A stretch of 64,000 nucleotides of DNA from Blastococcus sp. CT_GayMR19 (GCF_004570385.1 NZ_SPQL01000009.1:143689-207688); one strand, 5' to 3'. Positions 19,018 to 27,599 are shown, counted from the stretch's first letter. Translations and numbers: made by a program. Notes: generated from the letters alone by a model not told the origin.

Positions 19018-20031
19018 ATGCGATCGATCTGGCGCGGGGCCGTGTCGTTCGGCCTCGTCAGCATCGCCGTGAAGCTCTACTCCGCCACCGAGGACAAGGA
19101 CATCCGCTTCCACCAGGTGCACGCCACCGACGGCGGCCGGGTGAAGTACAAGCGTGTCTGCTCGATCGACGGCGAGGAGGTCGAGTACCGCGACATCGCC
19201 AAGGGCTTCGAGCTGCCCGACGGCCAGGTCGTCATCCTCACCGACGAGGACTTCGAAGAACTCCCGCTCAGCACCCGCCGCGAGATCGAGGTGCTCGAGT
19301 TCGTCGACCAGGACCAGATCGACCCGATCCACTTCGAGAAGACCTACTACCTCGAGCCCGAGGGCCCCGCGGCCCGGCCCTACGTCCTGCTCCGGCAGGC
19401 CCTGGAGAACGCCGGCCAGGTCGCCATCACCAAGATCGCCATCCGGCAGCGCGAGTCTCTGGCCGCGTTGCGCGTGCTGGACGGCGTCCTGACGCTGCAC
19501 ACGATGCGCTGGCCCGACGAGATCCGCGCCCCCGAGTTCGCCTTCCTCGACGAGGACATCACGGTCCGGCCGCAGGAACTGAAGATGGCCGAGGCGCTGA
19601 TCGCCTCGATGACCGGGGAGTTCGACCCCAGTGAGTTCACCGACGACTACCGCGAGGCCATGACGGCGCTGCTCGAGGCGAAGCAGAGTGGCGGCGAGGT
19701 GCAGCAGGTGCCCGAGGTGCCCGACGACGGCGCAGCGGTGGTCGACCTCATGAGCGCCCTGCGGCGCAGCGTCGAGCGGGCCCGTGGCGGCTCGGCCGAC
19801 GACGGGTCCGACGCCGCCGAGAAGCCTGCCGCCGAGAAGGCCGCCGCCAAGCGGGCCCCGGCGAAGAAGGCCGCGTCGAGCGACGACGACGCCCCCGCGA
19901 AGAAGGCGCCGGCCAAGAAGGCCGCCCCGGCCAAGGCCACCGCGGCGAAGAAGGCCGCGCCGGCCAAGGCGACCGCGGCGAAGAAGACCGCGGACAAGCC
20001 GCCGGCCAAGCGCGCGCGTCGCAGCGCCTGA
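19018..20031 (+). CDS. ku: Ku protein (NHEJ DNA end-binding)
   Basis: A 337-residue bacterial Ku homodimer subunit that threads onto double-strand ends and recruits LigD. It opens with RSIWRGAVSFGLVSIAVKLY, the family signature, and the core runs to about residue 250. The C-terminus (about 265-337) is a Lys/Ala/Pro-rich tail with repeats such as KKAAPAKATAA, a DNA-binding extension seen in many actinobacterial Ku proteins. ATG 19018 follows GGGAAGGGG. The ligD gene starts one base after its stop, so both are probably translated together. Confidence 0.95.
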   Translation: MRSIWRGAVSFGLVSIAVKLYSATEDKDIRFHQVHATDGGRVKYKRVCSIDGEEVEYRDIAKGFELPDGQVVILTDEDFEELPLSTRREIEVLEFVDQDQIDPIHFEKTYYLEPEGPAARPYVLLRQALENAGQVAITKIAIRQRESLAALRVLDGVLTLHTMRWPDEIRAPEFAFLDEDITVRPQELKMAEALIASMTGEFDPSEFTDDYREAMTALLEAKQSGGEVQQVPEVPDDGAAVVDLMSALRRSVERARGGSADDGSDAAEKPAAEKAAAKRAPAKKAASSDDDAPAKKAPAKKAAPAKATAAKKAAPAKATAAKKTADKPPAKRARRSA

Positions 20032-20032
20032 C

Positions 20033-21505
20033 GTGCCCGCGCGGCCGCGCGCCCGGCGGGAGGACCCGCTCGCCGAGTACCGCGCCAAGCGGGACCCCCG
20101 GCGGACCGCGGAGCCGGTCCCGCCGGCCGGTCAGCCGCTCCCGGTGGGGAACGACGACACGTTCGTCGTCCAGGAGCACCACACGCCCCGCGGTGGGGGC
20201 GAGCGCGTGCACTGGGATCTGCGGCTGGAGCGGGACGGCGTCCTGAAGAGCTGGGCGGTGCCCAAGGGGCCGCCGACGACCCCGGGGAGCAACCGGCTCG
20301 CCGTCCCCACCGAGGACCACCCGCTGGAGTACGCGTCCTTCGCCGGGACGATCGCCGCCGGCGAGTACGGCGGCGGCCACGTCACCATCTGGGACTCCGG
20401 TCGGTACAGCACCGAGAAGTGGGACGAGCGGCACGTCATCGTGTCCTTCGAGGGCCGCCGGCTGGCCGGGCGGTACGCGCTCTTCCCGCTGGACGACGGC
20501 GCCTGGAACATCCGCAAGCTCGACGCCACCCCCGCACCCGCCGACGTCGAGGCGCGGGTCCCGCTGCCGATGCTGGCCACGCCCGGCGAGCTGCCCCCGC
20601 CGGCGGACGACGACCGCTGGGGCTACGAGTTCAAGTGGGACGGCGTCCGCGCGGTGGCGGCCGTGGACGGCGGCGTCCTGGGCCTGACCTCGCGCAAGGG
20701 CACCGACATCACGGTGCGCTATCCGGAGGTGGCCCGGCTGCCGGACGGGCTGCTCGGTCACCGCGCCGTCGTCGACGGCGAGATCGTCGCGATGGACGAG
20801 CGGGGCCGGCCGGACTTCGGTGCGCTGCAGAACCGCATGCACCGGACCGGTCCCGAGGTGCGCGGGCTGGCGGCGGCCAGGCCGGTCACGTTCCTGGTGT
20901 TCGACCTGCTGTCCCTGGACGGCGAGGACCTGCTGGAGCGGCCCTACGCCGAGCGCCGCGAGCGGCTGGACGCGCTCGGGCTGGCCGGCCACCGCTGGGT
21001 GACCACCCCGTGGTTCCGCGGCGGCGGCGAGCGGGTGCACGCGGCCAGCCTGGAGAACGAGCTCGAAGGGATCGTCGCCAAGAAGCTCGACTCGCCGTAC
21101 CGGCCGGGGGTGCGCAGCCCCGAGTGGCGCAAGGTGAAGAACGTCCGGGTGCAGTCGGTGGTGGTCGGGGGCTGGCGGCCCGGTCAGGGCCGGCGGGCGG
21201 GCGGCATCGGATCGCTGCTGTTCGGCGTCCCGGACGACGAGGGCCGGCTCATCTACGCCGGCCACGTCGGCACCGGGTTCAGCGATCAGGACCTGAAGGA
21301 CCTGCAGCGGATGCTCACCACGCGGAAGACCTGCCCCTTCGACGGCGACCTGCCGCGCGACATCACCCGCGACGCCCACTGGGTCGAGCCCGACCTGGTC
21401 GGCGAGGTGGCCTACGCGGTGTGGACCGCCGAGGGACGTCTGCGCCACCCCTCGTGGCGCGGGATCCGGGACGACCTGGAGCCGGACGACGTCGTGGTGG
21501 AGTGA
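20033..21505 (+). CDS. ligD: ATP-dependent DNA ligase LigD, phosphoesterase-ligase form
   Basis: A 490-residue NHEJ ligase. Residues about 35-165 form the 3'-phosphoesterase domain (VVQEHHTPRGGGERVHWDLR and later GEYGGGHVTIWDSG) that trims 3' ends. Residues about 178-490 are the nucleotidyltransferase plus OB fold, with adenylated Lys 201 in EFKWDGVRA and motif IV in ENELEGIVAKK. The polymerase domain found in single-chain mycobacterial LigD is missing and is encoded separately downstream. Translation starts at GTG 20033, one base after the ku stop. Confidence 0.95.
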   Translation: MPARPRARREDPLAEYRAKRDPRRTAEPVPPAGQPLPVGNDDTFVVQEHHTPRGGGERVHWDLRLERDGVLKSWAVPKGPPTTPGSNRLAVPTEDHPLEYASFAGTIAAGEYGGGHVTIWDSGRYSTEKWDERHVIVSFEGRRLAGRYALFPLDDGAWNIRKLDATPAPADVEARVPLPMLATPGELPPPADDDRWGYEFKWDGVRAVAAVDGGVLGLTSRKGTDITVRYPEVARLPDGLLGHRAVVDGEIVAMDERGRPDFGALQNRMHRTGPEVRGLAAARPVTFLVFDLLSLDGEDLLERPYAERRERLDALGLAGHRWVTTPWFRGGGERVHAASLENELEGIVAKKLDSPYRPGVRSPEWRKVKNVRVQSVVVGGWRPGQGRRAGGIGSLLFGVPDDEGRLIYAGHVGTGFSDQDLKDLQRMLTTRKTCPFDGDLPRDITRDAHWVEPDLVGEVAYAVWTAEGRLRHPSWRGIRDDLEPDDVVVE

Positions 21506-21518
21506 GCGGACAGGGGCG

Positions 21519-21575
21519 TGAGCATCGCAGCGAGGAACGAGCGAGGAGCGGAGCGCTCCGCGGGAGCGAACTGGT
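21519..21575. repeat. Intergenic GC-rich element with 14-bp palindrome
   Basis: The 76-base gap between the two ligD genes holds purine-rich GAGGAACGAGCGAGGAGCGG followed by the perfect palindrome GCGGAGCGCTCCGC. It resembles small dispersed actinobacterial intergenic repeats, but only one clear copy is in this window. It may partly uncouple expression of the polymerase from the ligase. Confidence 0.4.
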
Positions 21576-21581
21576 GACGGC

Positions 21582-22502
21582 ATGAAGAAGCAGCGGGTGG
21601 AGATCGACGGCCGGACGCTGTCGGTGTCCAACCTGGAGAAGGTCCTGTTCCCCGAGGTCGCGTTCACCAAGGCGCAGGTCATCGACTACTACGTGCGCGT
21701 CGCGCCCGTGCTGCTGCCGCACCTGGCCGGCCGGCCGGTCACCTTCACCCGCTGGCCCGACGGCGTCGAGGGGCAGACGTTCTTCGAGAAGAACAGCGCC
21801 CGGCACGCGCCGGAGTGGGTGCGCCGGGTGACCATCCCCAGCCCGGGCAGCTCGACCGGCCGGGAGACGCTGGACATGGTCGTCCTGGAGTCGGTCGCCG
21901 ACCTGGCGTGGTCGGCCAACCTGGCGGCGCTGGAGATCCACGTGCCGCAGTGGCAGGTCGACGACGACGGCGTCCCGCAGCTGCCGGACCTGCTCGTGCT
22001 CGACCTCGACCCGGGCCCCGACACCGGGCTGGCGGAGTGCTGCGCCGTGGCCGAGCGGCTGGGCGCACGGCTGGAGGCCGACGGCCTGGACCCGGTGGTG
22101 AAGACGTCGGGGTCCAAGGGCATGCAGGTCTACGCGCCCATCGAGGCGGCCGACCGGGACCACCCCAGCCGGTACGCGAAGGCGCTCGCCCAGGAGCTCT
22201 CGAACGAGACGCCCGACGACGTGGTCTGGCGGATGGAGAAGGTGCTCCGCCCGGGCAAGGTGCTGATCGACTGGAGCCAGAACAACCCGGCGAAGACGAC
22301 GGTCGCCCCCTACTCGCTGCGCGCCCGGCCGCACGCCACGGTGTCCACGCCGATCGGCTGGGACGAGGTGGACGCGGTGCGCGAGGGCGCCGACCCGGCC
22401 ACCCTGCGCTTCCGCGCCGACGACGTCCTGGCGCGCGTCGAGGAGTACGGCGACCTGTTCGACGTCGCCGGTGCGCGGCGGGCCGCGCTGCCCGAGGTCT
22501 GA
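21582..22502 (+). CDS. ligD: LigD-type NHEJ polymerase/primase (PolDom)
   Basis: A 306-residue stand-alone LigD polymerase domain of the archaeo-eukaryotic primase family, which adds ribo- or deoxynucleotides at broken ends. LEKVLFP near the N-terminus, the metal-binding pair in VLDLDPGPDTG (Asp 141 and 143) and the later VVKTSGSKGMQVY block are all present. It follows ku and the ligase on the same strand, completing an NHEJ set in three genes. The ATG is weakly preceded by a ribosome site (GGTGACGGC). Confidence 0.93.
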   Translation: MKKQRVEIDGRTLSVSNLEKVLFPEVAFTKAQVIDYYVRVAPVLLPHLAGRPVTFTRWPDGVEGQTFFEKNSARHAPEWVRRVTIPSPGSSTGRETLDMVVLESVADLAWSANLAALEIHVPQWQVDDDGVPQLPDLLVLDLDPGPDTGLAECCAVAERLGARLEADGLDPVVKTSGSKGMQVYAPIEAADRDHPSRYAKALAQELSNETPDDVVWRMEKVLRPGKVLIDWSQNNPAKTTVAPYSLRARPHATVSTPIGWDEVDAVREGADPATLRFRADDVLARVEEYGDLFDVAGARRAALPEV

Positions 22503-22535
22503 GCGGTCGCGGGCGGTCTGGGACGATTCCGCACC

Positions 22536-23435
22536 ATGTCGCCTGGGGAGTCCGCCGCCGGCCCGCCCGATCCCCGCTTCACCGACGTGGGGCGCCTCGT
22601 CGTCCGCTGCCCGGACCGGCCGGGCATCGTCGCCGTCCTCAGTGGGCTCATGGCCGAGGTCGGCGCCAACATCACCGACTCCCAGCAGCACTCCTCCGAC
22701 CCCTACGGCGGCACGTTCTTCCTGCGGCTGGAGTTCCACCTCACGGGCCTGCCCGCGCGACGGGCGGAGCTGGAACAGCGGCTGGCCACGCTGGCGGGGG
22801 AGTGGGGGATGGTCTGGCGGCTCGTCGACGCCTCGCACCGGCCGACGCTGGCGGTCTTCGTGAGCAGGACCGACCACGTGCTCCAGGAGCTGATCTACCG
22901 GGTGCGCGCCGGCGACCTGCGCGCCGAGATCAGCTGCGTCGTCTCCAACCACCGTGACCTCGAGCCGGTCGCGGTCGGCGCGGGCATCCCGTTCCACCAT
23001 GTCCCTGTGACCCCGGAGTCCAAGGCCAAGGCCGAGGCCGAGGCGGCGGCGCTCGGGCTGCTCGGGGACGTCGACCTGGTGGTCCTCGCGCGGTACATGC
23101 AGATCCTCTCGGCGGACTTCTGCGGCCGGTTCCCCGAGCGGCTGATCAACATCCACCACAGCTTCCTGCCGGCCTTCGTCGGGGCGAACCCGTACCAGGC
23201 GGCGCACGACCGGGGCGTGAAGCTGATCGGCGCGACGGCGCACTACGTGACCGCCGAGCTGGACGCCGGGCCGATCATCGAGCAGGAGGTCGCCCGGGTC
23301 GACCACCGCGCGACGGTGGAGGACATGCGCCGGGTCGGCCGCTACGTCGAACGCCAGGTCCTGGCCCAGGCGGTCACCTGGCACGTCGAGGACCGGGTGA
23401 TCGTCGACGGCGAGAAGACCATCGTCTTCGCCTGA
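22536..23435 (+). CDS. purU: Formyltetrahydrofolate deformylase
   Basis: A 299-residue PurU. An ACT regulatory domain (about 18-95, VRCPDRPGIVAVLSGLM) precedes the hydrolase domain (about 105-299), related to GART and carrying INIHHSFLPAF, the conserved NxHHSFLP active-site region, and AELDAGPIIEQ with the catalytic Asp. It releases formate from 10-formyl-THF, balancing one-carbon units and supplying formate for purine synthesis. The stop lies two bases before the tandem palindromic repeats upstream of furA. Confidence 0.95.
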   Translation: MSPGESAAGPPDPRFTDVGRLVVRCPDRPGIVAVLSGLMAEVGANITDSQQHSSDPYGGTFFLRLEFHLTGLPARRAELEQRLATLAGEWGMVWRLVDASHRPTLAVFVSRTDHVLQELIYRVRAGDLRAEISCVVSNHRDLEPVAVGAGIPFHHVPVTPESKAKAEAEAAALGLLGDVDLVVLARYMQILSADFCGRFPERLINIHHSFLPAFVGANPYQAAHDRGVKLIGATAHYVTAELDAGPIIEQEVARVDHRATVEDMRRVGRYVERQVLAQAVTWHVEDRVIVDGEKTIVFA

Positions 23436-23436
23436 G

Positions 23437-23540
23437 GCCGCCCCTCCGCTTTCGGTACCGAAAAGCCGGGCGCCGTCCCTCCGCCTCCGGTACCGAAAGC
23501 CGGGCGCCGTCCCTCCGCTTCCGGTACCGAAAGCGGAACC
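23437..23540. repeat. Three tandem ~35-bp repeats with GGTACC-centred palindrome
   Basis: Three copies (23437-23471, 23472-23505, 23506-23540) of a unit carrying CCCTCCGC and then a palindrome centred on GGTACC; in copy 1 the 14-mer TTTCGGTACCGAAA is a perfect palindrome. The array fills the start of the purU-furA gap, so it could act as an RNA hairpin terminator for purU or as an iterated protein-binding site upstream of furA. Confidence 0.85.
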
Positions 23541-23582
23541 GTGGCGCCGGGGGACAGCGGGAGCCTCCGGGCACGCAGATCC

Positions 23583-23605
23583 TTGATTTGACTGATGCAA
23601 GACAA
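23583..23605. promoter_or_regulatory. Candidate Fur-family operator
   Basis: A 23-bp imperfect dyad, TTGATTTG-N7-CAAGACAA (six of eight symmetric positions), is the most AT-rich spot in this gap and overlaps the proposed -35 of furA. In mycobacteria FurA represses its own promoter through an AT-rich site of similar length, so autoregulation of furA-katA is likely. Confidence 0.5.
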
Positions 23606-23616
23606 CGGCGTTGAGT
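23588..23616 (+). promoter_or_regulatory. Promoter of furA-katA
   Basis: TTGACT and TTGAGT are separated by 17 bases, and the -10 ends eight bases before ATG 23625. This favours a leaderless furA transcript and that start codon. Confidence 0.5.
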
Positions 23617-23624
23617 GGTCGCTG

Positions 23625-24116
23625 ATGGAGACGACCCGGGCGCACCAGCTCCGAGCGGTCGGGCTGCGCGTGACGCGGCCCCGGCTCTCGGTGCTCGACG
23701 TCCTGGCCGACCGCCCGCACGCCGACGCCGACACGATCGTCACCGCCGCCCGTGCGGCGCACCCGTCGCTGTCGCCGCAGGCCGTCTACGGCGTCCTCCG
23801 CGCGCTGGTGGAGCGCGGCCTGGCCCGGCGGATCGAGCCGGCGGGCGCCCCGGCGCTGTTCGAGCTCCGGGTCGCCGACAACCACCATCACCTGGTCTGC
23901 CGCTCGTGCGGTGCCGTCGCGGATGTCGACTGCGCCGTCGGGGCGGCTCCCTGCCTGGACCCCTCGGACACGGCGGGCTTCGTCGTCGACGAGGCCGAGG
24001 TCGTGTTCTGGGGACTGTGCCGTGACTGTCAGGTCGCGGGCTCTCCAGGGATCGCAGTTCCGGCAGGTGCAGTGCAGTTTTCCGCGCAGGAAACCCGAGG
24101 AGGAGCAATCGCATGA
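23625..24116 (+). CDS. furA: Fur-family peroxide/iron-responsive repressor (FurA/CatR type)
   Basis: A 163-residue Fur-family repressor. The winged helix covers about residues 8-82 ([15 protein letters not shown]). [11 protein letters not shown] gives metal-binding histidines and the first CxxC, and GLCRDC the second. Length and motif spacing match FurA/CatR peroxide sensors, which control an adjacent catalase gene. Here the stop overlaps the katA start (ATGA), so repressor and enzyme are coupled. ATG 23625 is chosen over 23595 because it gives the usual short N-terminus before LRVTRPR and fits the promoter spacing. Confidence 0.88.
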   Translation: METTRAHQLRAVGLRVTRPRLSVLDVLADRPHADADTIVTAARAAHPSLSPQAVYGVLRALVERGLARRIEPAGAPALFELRVADNHHHLVCRSCGAVADVDCAVGAAPCLDPSDTAGFVVDEAEVVFWGLCRDCQVAGSPGIAVPAGAVQFSAQETRGGAIA

Positions 24117-25780
24117 CCGACGTCGCATCGCAGGGCCCAGCCGCCAGCGAGGCCGACCGGGCCGTCCTGACCAACCGTCAGGGCCACCCCGTCTACGACA
24201 ACCAGAACTCGCGCACGGTGGGCGCCCGTGGCCCTGCGACCCTGGAGAACTACCAGTTCCTCGAGAAGATCAGCCACTTCGACCGTGAGCGCATCCCCGA
24301 GCGCGTCGTCCACGCCCGCGGCGTCACCGCGTTAGGCGTCTTCGAGGCCGACGGCACCGTCGGCGACGAGCCGATCGCGACGTACACCCGCGCCAAGCTC
24401 TTCTCGGAGAAGGGCAAGAAGACCGACGTCGCCCTGCGGTTCTCCACCGTGGCCGGTGGCCGGGACTCCTCGGAGGTCGCCCGCGACCCGCGCGGATTCG
24501 CGGTGAAGTTCTACACCGAGGACGGCAACTGGGACCTCGTCGGTAACAACCTGGGCGTCTTCTTCATCCGCGACGCGATCAAGTTCCCCGACTTCATCCA
24601 CTCGCAGAAGCCCGACCCGGTCACCTTCGAGGCCAGCGTGGCCCAGCGCGCGTTCGACTTCATCAGCCAGACCCCCGAGGCCATGCACATGGTCACGCTG
24701 GTCTTCGGCCCGCGCGGCATCCCGGCCAGCTACCGGCACATGCAGGGCTTCGGCGTGAACACCTACAAGTGGGTCAACGCCGCCGGCGAGACCCAGCTGG
24801 TCAAGTACCACTGGCTGCCCAAGCAGGGCGTGACGTCGCTGACCGCCGTCGAGGCCTCCGCCGTCCAGGCGCAGACCCTTGGATCGCACACCAAGGACCT
24901 CTACGACGCCATCGAGGCCGGCGACTTCCCCCAGTGGGAGCTGCATGTCCAGCTCATGGACGACCACGACCACCCCGAGCTGGACTTCGACCCGCTCGAC
25001 GACACCAAGGTGTGGCCGGAGGAGCTATTCCCGCTGCGCAAGGTCGGCACGATGACGCTGAACCGCATGCCGGAGAACTTCTTCACCGAGAACGAGCAGA
25101 TCGCGTTCGGCACCGGTGTGCTGGTCGACGGGCTGGACTTCTCCGACGACAAGATGCTGGTCGGCCGGACGTTCTCCTACTCCGACACCCAGCGGTACCG
25201 CGTCGGCCCGAACTACCTGCAGCTGCCGGTGAACCAGGCCAAGAACGCCCGCGTGGCCACCAACCAGCGCGACGGGCAGATGGCCTACGGCGTCGACCTC
25301 GGCGAGGGTCAGAACCCGCACGTGAACTACGAGCCGTCGATCACCGGTGGACTGCGTGAGGCGACCTACCCGACGCACGACGAGCAGGGTCCGGAGATCG
25401 TCGGCCGGCTCACCCGCAAGCGGATCCCGCGCACCAACGACTACGCGCAGGCCGGTGAGCGGTACCTGCTCAGCGAGCAGTGGGAGAAGGACGACCTGGT
25501 GACGAACCTGGTCGGCGCCCTGTCCCAGTGCAACCGGGACATCCAGGAGCGGATGGTCTGGCACCTGTTCATGTGCGAGGACGAGCTAGGCCAGCGGGTC
25601 GGCGAGGGCATCGGCATCTCTGCGGACGACGTCCGTGGGCTTGCCCCGCTGCAGACCCAGACGCTCACCGAGGACGAGCTCCAGCGGGCCGCCAACCTCG
25701 GAAAGAACGGTCCCCGTGACGTCACGGGGCACGTGATGACGCACTGCGTGCCGAACTCCCGGATCGGTGCCTCGATCTGA
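24113..25780 (+). CDS. katA: Monofunctional haem catalase
   Basis: A 555-residue catalase that converts 2 H2O2 to O2 and water. The distal His is residue 67 (RVVHARG), the catalytic Asn is 145 (VGNN), and the proximal haem-ligand Tyr lies in [12 protein letters not shown]. The NADPH/wrapping region and a short C-terminal tail are present; length fits small-subunit catalases with some extension. The ribosome site AGGAG precedes ATG 24113 inside the furA end. Mycobacterial furA partners katG instead, so pairing with a monofunctional catalase is closer to Streptomyces catR-catA. Confidence 0.95.
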   Translation: MTDVASQGPAASEADRAVLTNRQGHPVYDNQNSRTVGARGPATLENYQFLEKISHFDRERIPERVVHARGVTALGVFEADGTVGDEPIATYTRAKLFSEKGKKTDVALRFSTVAGGRDSSEVARDPRGFAVKFYTEDGNWDLVGNNLGVFFIRDAIKFPDFIHSQKPDPVTFEASVAQRAFDFISQTPEAMHMVTLVFGPRGIPASYRHMQGFGVNTYKWVNAAGETQLVKYHWLPKQGVTSLTAVEASAVQAQTLGSHTKDLYDAIEAGDFPQWELHVQLMDDHDHPELDFDPLDDTKVWPEELFPLRKVGTMTLNRMPENFFTENEQIAFGTGVLVDGLDFSDDKMLVGRTFSYSDTQRYRVGPNYLQLPVNQAKNARVATNQRDGQMAYGVDLGEGQNPHVNYEPSITGGLREATYPTHDEQGPEIVGRLTRKRIPRTNDYAQAGERYLLSEQWEKDDLVTNLVGALSQCNRDIQERMVWHLFMCEDELGQRVGEGIGISADDVRGLAPLQTQTLTEDELQRAANLGKNGPRDVTGHVMTHCVPNSRIGASI

Positions 25781-25799
25781 GGTAGCCACATCCCCTGAG

Positions 25800-25834
25800 C
25801 AGCGGGCCGCGACCGGATCGGTCGCGGCCCGCTG
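25800..25834 (+). terminator. katA intrinsic terminator
   Basis: A perfect 15-bp stem (25800-25814 with 25820-25834) with loop GGATC, 20 bases after the katA stop, followed by TGTCC. Confidence 0.85.
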
Positions 25835-25847
25835 TGTCCTGCACATT

Positions 25848-25949
25848 GTCGTCCTCCGGACGACGACCGCGGCCAGGTGACGTCCCCGGCTCACGGTGAG
25901 CCGCTGCGTCGTGCCTGCGCGGAACCCTCCGGGCCCCACTCGCCACGAC
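25848..25949 (+). repeat. Dispersed ~100-bp repeat, copy B1
   Basis: This is a full-length copy in plus orientation. It opens with the hairpin GTCGTCC-TCC-GGACGAC and ends in CCCTCCGGGCCCCACTCG followed by CCACGAC. It matches copy A (8894-8994, inverted) along its whole length apart from scattered substitutions. Confidence 0.85.
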
Positions 25950-25950
25950 A

Positions 25951-25996
25951 GTGCCGGGCGCCTGCGCGGAACCCTCCGGGCCCCACTCGGCACGAC
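25951..25996 (+). repeat. Dispersed repeat, partial copy B2
   Basis: The 3' half of the element (from about GCCTGCGCGGAACC to GGCACGAC) is repeated directly after copy B1 with very few differences, indicating a local tandem duplication. Confidence 0.8.
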
Positions 25997-26032
25997 GGTG
26001 CCGGGCGTGCGTCCGCGCACACGCTCGCCGCC

Positions 26033-26116
26033 GTGTCGCGGCCAGGTTCCGTCCCGCCTCACGCTCGCCGCTGCGTCGGGCCTGAGCGGACCCCTCCGGG
26101 GCCCGCTCGTCAGGAC
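26033..26116 (+). repeat. Dispersed repeat, diverged copy B3
   Basis: A more diverged copy lacking the opening hairpin, recognisable by CGCGGCCAGGT, CGCCGCTGCGTCG and CCCCTCCGGGG in the same order and spacing. It ends about 30 bases before the MFS start. Confidence 0.65.
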
Positions 26117-26145
26117 AACCGGCGGTGGCGGACTACCTTGCCCGC

Positions 26146-27444
26146 GTGCACACCTCCTCCGGTACCGCTGCCCGTGCGACCGGGTGGGTCGCCCCGCTCT
26201 GCTGGATCGCCGTCCTCCTCGACGGCTTCGACCTCGTCGTGGTCGGCACCGTGGTCCCGGTGCTGCAGCAGCCCGACGAATGGGCGCTGACCGGCGCGGG
26301 CACGACCTTCGTCATCACGATCGGCCTGGTCGGGATGATGATCGGCGCCCTCACCGTCGGCGCCCTCACCGACCTGGTGGGCCGGCGGAAGTCCCTGATC
26401 GGGGCGGTCACGTTCTTCTCCCTGCTGACCCTGGCCTGCGCCTTCGCGCCGAACGAGGTCGTGTTCGGCATCCTGCGCTTCCTCGCCGGCCTCGGTCTGG
26501 GCGGCTGCCTGCCGACGGCGATCGCGATGGTCAACGAGTTCAGCCGCAGCGGGCGCAGCGGCCGGGCCACCACGACGGTCATGACCGGCTACCACGTGGG
26601 CGCCGTTACCACCGCCGCACTCGCGATCGTGGTCATCCCGAAGCTGGGGTGGGAGTGGATGTTCGTCCTGGGCGCGCTGCCGGCCGTCGTCCTCGTGCCG
26701 CTCATGCTGCGGTCGCTGCCCGAGTCGGCCGCCTATCTGGTCGCCCACGGCCGCCGGGCAGAGGCCGAGGAGGTCGCCCGCCGATACGGCCTTGAACTGG
26801 AGGACCCCGCCGCCCCGGTCGCGTCGCACGCCGGCGAGACCGCCGGCGCGACGCTCAAGACGCTGTTCGCCGCCGGCTACCTGCGCAACACAGTGGTCAT
26901 CGGTGTGACGTCGTTCATGGGGCTGCTGCTGGTCTACGGCCTCAACAGCTGGTTGCCGACGATCATGCGGGAGGCCGACTACGAGCTCGGCGACGCCCTG
27001 GCCTTCCTGCTGGTGCTCAACCTGGGTGCCATCGCCGGTCTCTTCGTGGCCGGGAAGGTCGCCGACCGGATCGGCGCGCGGGCGGCCGGCATCGGATGGT
27101 TCGGCGGCGCGGCGGTGTTCCTCGCACTGCTCTCGATCCGGCTCCCGATCGGGGGCATCTACGTGATGGTGTTCCTGACCGGATGCTTCGTGTTCAGCGC
27201 CCAGGTCCTCGTCTACGCGTTCGTCAGCGCCAACCACCCGCCGCAGGTGCGCGCCACCGCCCTCGGCTGGTCGGCCGGAGCGGGGCGGATCGGCGCCATC
27301 GTCGGCCCGGTGATCACCGGCGCCCTGTTCGCCGCCGGGATCGCCTTCCCGTGGGGCTTCTACGTCTTCGCCGTGGTGGGTGCGCTGGGGGCCGCGTCCC
27401 TGGCCGTCGCGAGGACAGTGCGCCTCCGGACCGCGACGCGGTGA
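26146..27444 (+). CDS. MFS transporter, aromatic-acid/H+ symporter-like
   Basis: A 432-residue, 12-helix major facilitator carrier. DGFDLVVVGTVVP in helix 1 and GALTDLVGRRKSL in the loop 2-3 region match the AAHS family, which imports benzoate, 4-hydroxybenzoate and similar acids. No catabolic gene lies next to it, so the substrate is open. GTG 26146 is chosen over 26125 because TACCTT stands six bases before it (probable leaderless start). The last codons (RLRTATR and stop) lie inside the repeat unit that continues at 27449. Confidence 0.87.
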   Translation: MHTSSGTAARATGWVAPLCWIAVLLDGFDLVVVGTVVPVLQQPDEWALTGAGTTFVITIGLVGMMIGALTVGALTDLVGRRKSLIGAVTFFSLLTLACAFAPNEVVFGILRFLAGLGLGGCLPTAIAMVNEFSRSGRSGRATTTVMTGYHVGAVTTAALAIVVIPKLGWEWMFVLGALPAVVLVPLMLRSLPESAAYLVAHGRRAEAEEVARRYGLELEDPAAPVASHAGETAGATLKTLFAAGYLRNTVVIGVTSFMGLLLVYGLNSWLPTIMREADYELGDALAFLLVLNLGAIAGLFVAGKVADRIGARAAGIGWFGGAAVFLALLSIRLPIGGIYVMVFLTGCFVFSAQVLVYAFVSANHPPQVRATALGWSAGAGRIGAIVGPVITGALFAAGIAFPWGFYVFAVVGALGAASLAVARTVRLRTATR

Positions 27445-27465
27445 CACGGCGGTCCTCCGGACCGC
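27423..27465 (+). repeat. 31-bp hairpin unit of the dispersed repeat, extra copies
   Basis: The hairpin part of the dispersed repeat (CCTCCGGACCGC core plus AACGCGGTGACACGGCG) occurs with a 31-base period at 27423, 27449 and 27480. The first copy lies in the end of the MFS gene, so the carrier's last residues come from repeat sequence. Confidence 0.75.
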
Positions 27466-27479
27466 AACGCGGTGACACG

Positions 27480-27581
27480 GCGGTCCTCCGGACCGCAACG
27501 CGGCCAGGTGCCGTCCCCCGGATAGCAAGGAGCCCCTGCGTCGCTCGATCGCGGAGACCTCCGGCCCCCACTCCTCACGAC
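27480..27581 (+). repeat. Dispersed ~100-bp repeat, copy C
   Basis: A full-length copy. Its opening hairpin reads GCGGTCC-TCC-GGACCGC, differing from copies A and B1 by two compensated base pairs. The rest (CGCGGCCAGGTGCCGTCCCC, GAGCCCCTGCGTCG, CTCCGGCCCCCACTC) follows the common order and length. Confidence 0.8.
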
Positions 27582-27599
27582 ATCCGATGGTGCGTCCGG

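Larger units (their letters stand above)
25781..26145. other. Terminator and repeat-filled intergenic region
   Basis: This 365-base gap between katA and the MFS gene holds the katA terminator and three head-to-tail copies, one of them partial, of the dispersed repeat also present at 8894 and 27480. No open frame of credible composition is seen. A TACCTT hexamer six bases before GTG 26146 probably serves as the MFS promoter -10. Confidence 0.75.

Noticed and set aside
19784..20031. Possible fusion of LigD with an N-terminal extension inside ku
   Set aside because: The extension overlaps the Lys/Ala tail of Ku in another frame and is Arg/Pro-rich; GTG 20033 directly after the ku stop is the natural start.
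21363..24128. Minus-strand 921-codon frame opposite ligD, purU and furA
   Set aside because: It is antisense to four well-defined genes and encodes low-complexity Arg/Val/His/Gln-rich sequence.
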